From the NCBI GenBank assembly GCA_029069015.1, contig JAIEBL010000091.1:1-6369 (forward strand): a stretch of 6,369 nucleotides of DNA, in the 5' to 3' direction. Origin of the DNA: Clostridiales bacterium. GTDB taxonomy: Bacteria; Bacillota; Clostridia; Christensenellales; Pumilibacteraceae. The notes below the pieces were generated by a model. That model searched no databases. It was not told the DNA's origin and saw only the letters and a list, made by a program, of their open reading frames with translations. This document shows, one piece after another, positions 5,446-6,369 of this stretch (position 1 is the first letter of the stretch; every line of letters starts with the position of its first letter). A program made the position numbers and the translations under genes.

Positions 5446-5452
5446 GGATTTT

Positions 5453-6369
5453 CTATTTCTTATCAACGATAAAGTCCAGTCCGAAAATGCCGGCGCGCAT
5501 GATGGCGGTTTCGCCGTATTTGTCGCGGATCGCGTCGATGGCGGATTCCAGCTTTTCGGTCTTGTCGGGCGGGGCGGCAAACATATCCATTTGCACCGCA
5601 CCGATTTTCGTAAGGTCGTAGACGGACACGGTAAGCGTGCGAAGAGGGTAGTCGCATTTCCAATTCGCATGTAACAGTTCTTTTGCGGCATCGGCGATAT
5701 GCCTTGCCGTGCAGGTCGGGTTAGTGAGCATTTTCTGCCGCACGAAACTTGTCAGGTCTGCCGCCCGCATAGAGAGCGAAACGCCGTAGCCGCGTAAGGA
5801 AGCCTTTCTGAGGCGCGTCGCCACTTTGTCGGCAAGATAGAGAATGAGCGTTTCGGCGTCTTCGTAGGAAGTAATGTCGCGTGCTGCCGTCATGCCTTGC
5901 CCCATGGACTTTTCGTCTTCTTTCTCGCCGACTTCGTGCACCGTTTCGTCGTCTTCGCCGTTGGCGTTGCGTTTTAAGCGGACGCCCGTAATGCCGAAGT
6001 GCGCACTAAGCAGCGATTCGTCGGCGCGGGCAAGATCGCCCACCGTAAAGATATTGAGCGCGTGCAGTTTCTGCACCGACTTTTTGCCCACCATGAGCAT
6101 ATCGGAAACGGGAAGCGGCCACAGAACGCGCCGAAAGTTTTCGCGCGAAACAACGCTCGTCGCATCCGGCTTTTTAAGGTCGCTGCCCATTTTGGCGAAG
6201 GTCTTGTTGAAGCTGACGCCTACGCTCAGCGTAAGGCCCGTTTCGCGTTTGACCGTTTCACGAAGTTCGTCCGCAATTTTCTGCCCGCTCCCGAACAGCG
6301 ACAAACTGTCGGTGACGTCCAGCCAGCACTCATCCGGACCGAACGGTTCGACCTGCGAAGTGTAGCGTG
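5453..6369 (-). CDS. dinB: DNA polymerase IV (Y family), N-terminal part cut off by the window edge
   Basis: DinB is an error-prone translesion polymerase that copies past damaged bases. The frame is open to the right edge; 304 residues are visible, and about 100 (first catalytic Asp, fingers) are missing. The first residues read RYTSQVEPFGPDECWLDVTD, containing the catalytic Asp-Glu pair (12-13 of the fragment). Then come SVGVSFNKTFAKMGSDLKKP of the palm, a helix-hairpin-helix-like VGKKSVQKLHALNIFTVGDLA thumb region, and the little-finger domain (GQGMTAARDIT... through SVYDL). QMDMF (259-263) resembles a beta-clamp-binding motif, placed before a C-terminal extension of about 41 residues rather than at the end. 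The TTG at 6304 is not a start, because conserved sequence continues upstream of it. No LexA site can be judged, because the promoter lies outside. Confidence 0.95.
   Translation of the reverse strand, partial: RYTSQVEPFGPDECWLDVTDSLSLFGSGQKIADELRETVKRETGLTLSVGVSFNKTFAKMGSDLKKPDATSVVSRENFRRVLWPLPVSDMLMVGKKSVQKLHALNIFTVGDLARADESLLSAHFGITGVRLKRNANGEDDETVHEVGEKEDEKSMGQGMTAARDITSYEDAETLILYLADKVATRLRKASLRGYGVSLSMRAADLTSFVRQKMLTNPTCTARHIADAAKELLHANWKCDYPLRTLTVSVYDLTKIGAVQMDMFAAPPDKTEKLESAIDAIRDKYGETAIMRAGIFGLDFIVDKK

Larger units (their letters stand above)
5139..5452. other. Gene-free stretch between mazE and dinB, rich in hairpins
   Basis: These 314 bases carry no credible coding region on either strand. 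They hold the mazEF ribosome binding site and candidate promoter, TATAC palindromes, a bidirectional terminator, a REP-like hairpin, a TTCG-loop hairpin, a 15-bp-stem hairpin and a palindrome next to dinB. The part from about 5321 to 5370 shows no clear structure. No tRNA or known riboswitch is recognised. Confidence 0.7.

Noticed and set aside
5139..5452. CRISPR array, tRNA or known riboswitch in the intergenic stretch
   Set aside because: There are no regularly spaced direct repeats, no cloverleaf with a tRNA-like T arm, and no recognised riboswitch core; only isolated hairpins are present.
6302..6304. TTG at 6304 as the dinB start
   Set aside because: Conserved DinB residues, including the catalytic Asp-Glu pair, continue upstream of it to the window edge.
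5874..6365. 163-codon + strand reading frame over dinB
   Set aside because: It is antisense to conserved dinB domains, Ser-rich, and has no domain signature.

Overview
The window looks like part of a Firmicutes genome, most likely an uncultured Clostridia-type bacterium of moderately high GC. The reasons are strong AGGAG-type Shine-Dalgarno sites, a MazF toxin very close to the Bacillus subtilis NdoA/EndoA type, a BspA-type leucine-rich-repeat protein with the 23-residue repeat common in Clostridia, and an acpS-nnr-mazEF gene neighbourhood. The exact lineage cannot be fixed from sequence reading alone.

Left part (1-4555), all on the + strand with short gaps, probably one operon: the C-terminal part of recX (1-255), a P1/DmpA-family N-terminal-nucleophile peptidase (275-1186), acpS encoding holo-ACP synthase (1203-1574), the bifunctional NAD(P)HX repair gene nnr (GTG start at 1567, overlapping acpS, to 3036), and a 501-residue BspA-like LRR protein without a signal peptide (3050-4555). 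No promoter for this operon lies in the window. The first 43 bases nearly duplicate bases 521-563 inside the peptidase gene, so the 5' end of the recX reading frame is suspect and may be a chimeric edge.

Middle part (4566-5138), on the - strand: a mazF/ndoA-type toxin and its ribbon-helix-helix antitoxin, both with GTG starts, arranged antitoxin first. They converge on the LRR gene with only 10 bases between stop codons and no visible terminator there. A candidate promoter and several TATAC-containing palindromes lie upstream of the antitoxin.

Intergenic stretch (5139-5452): no convincing gene, but dense in secondary structure. It has a bidirectional terminator, a dispersed-repeat-like hairpin containing the TGTCATTTCGACC core, a small hairpin with a TTCG loop, a 15-bp-stem hairpin and a perfect palindrome just after dinB.

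Right part (5453-6369), - strand: dinB (DNA polymerase IV), missing its N-terminal about 100 residues at the window edge.

The genes are mostly maintenance functions: recombination control (RecX), translesion synthesis (DinB), cofactor activation and repair (AcpS, Nnr), and a toxin-antitoxin pair. I see no clearly new defence or mobile system. The most notable points are the edge duplication, the rearranged acpS/nnr/mazEF neighbourhood with an LRR gene in place of alr, the antisense layout over mazEF, and the structured intergenic region.
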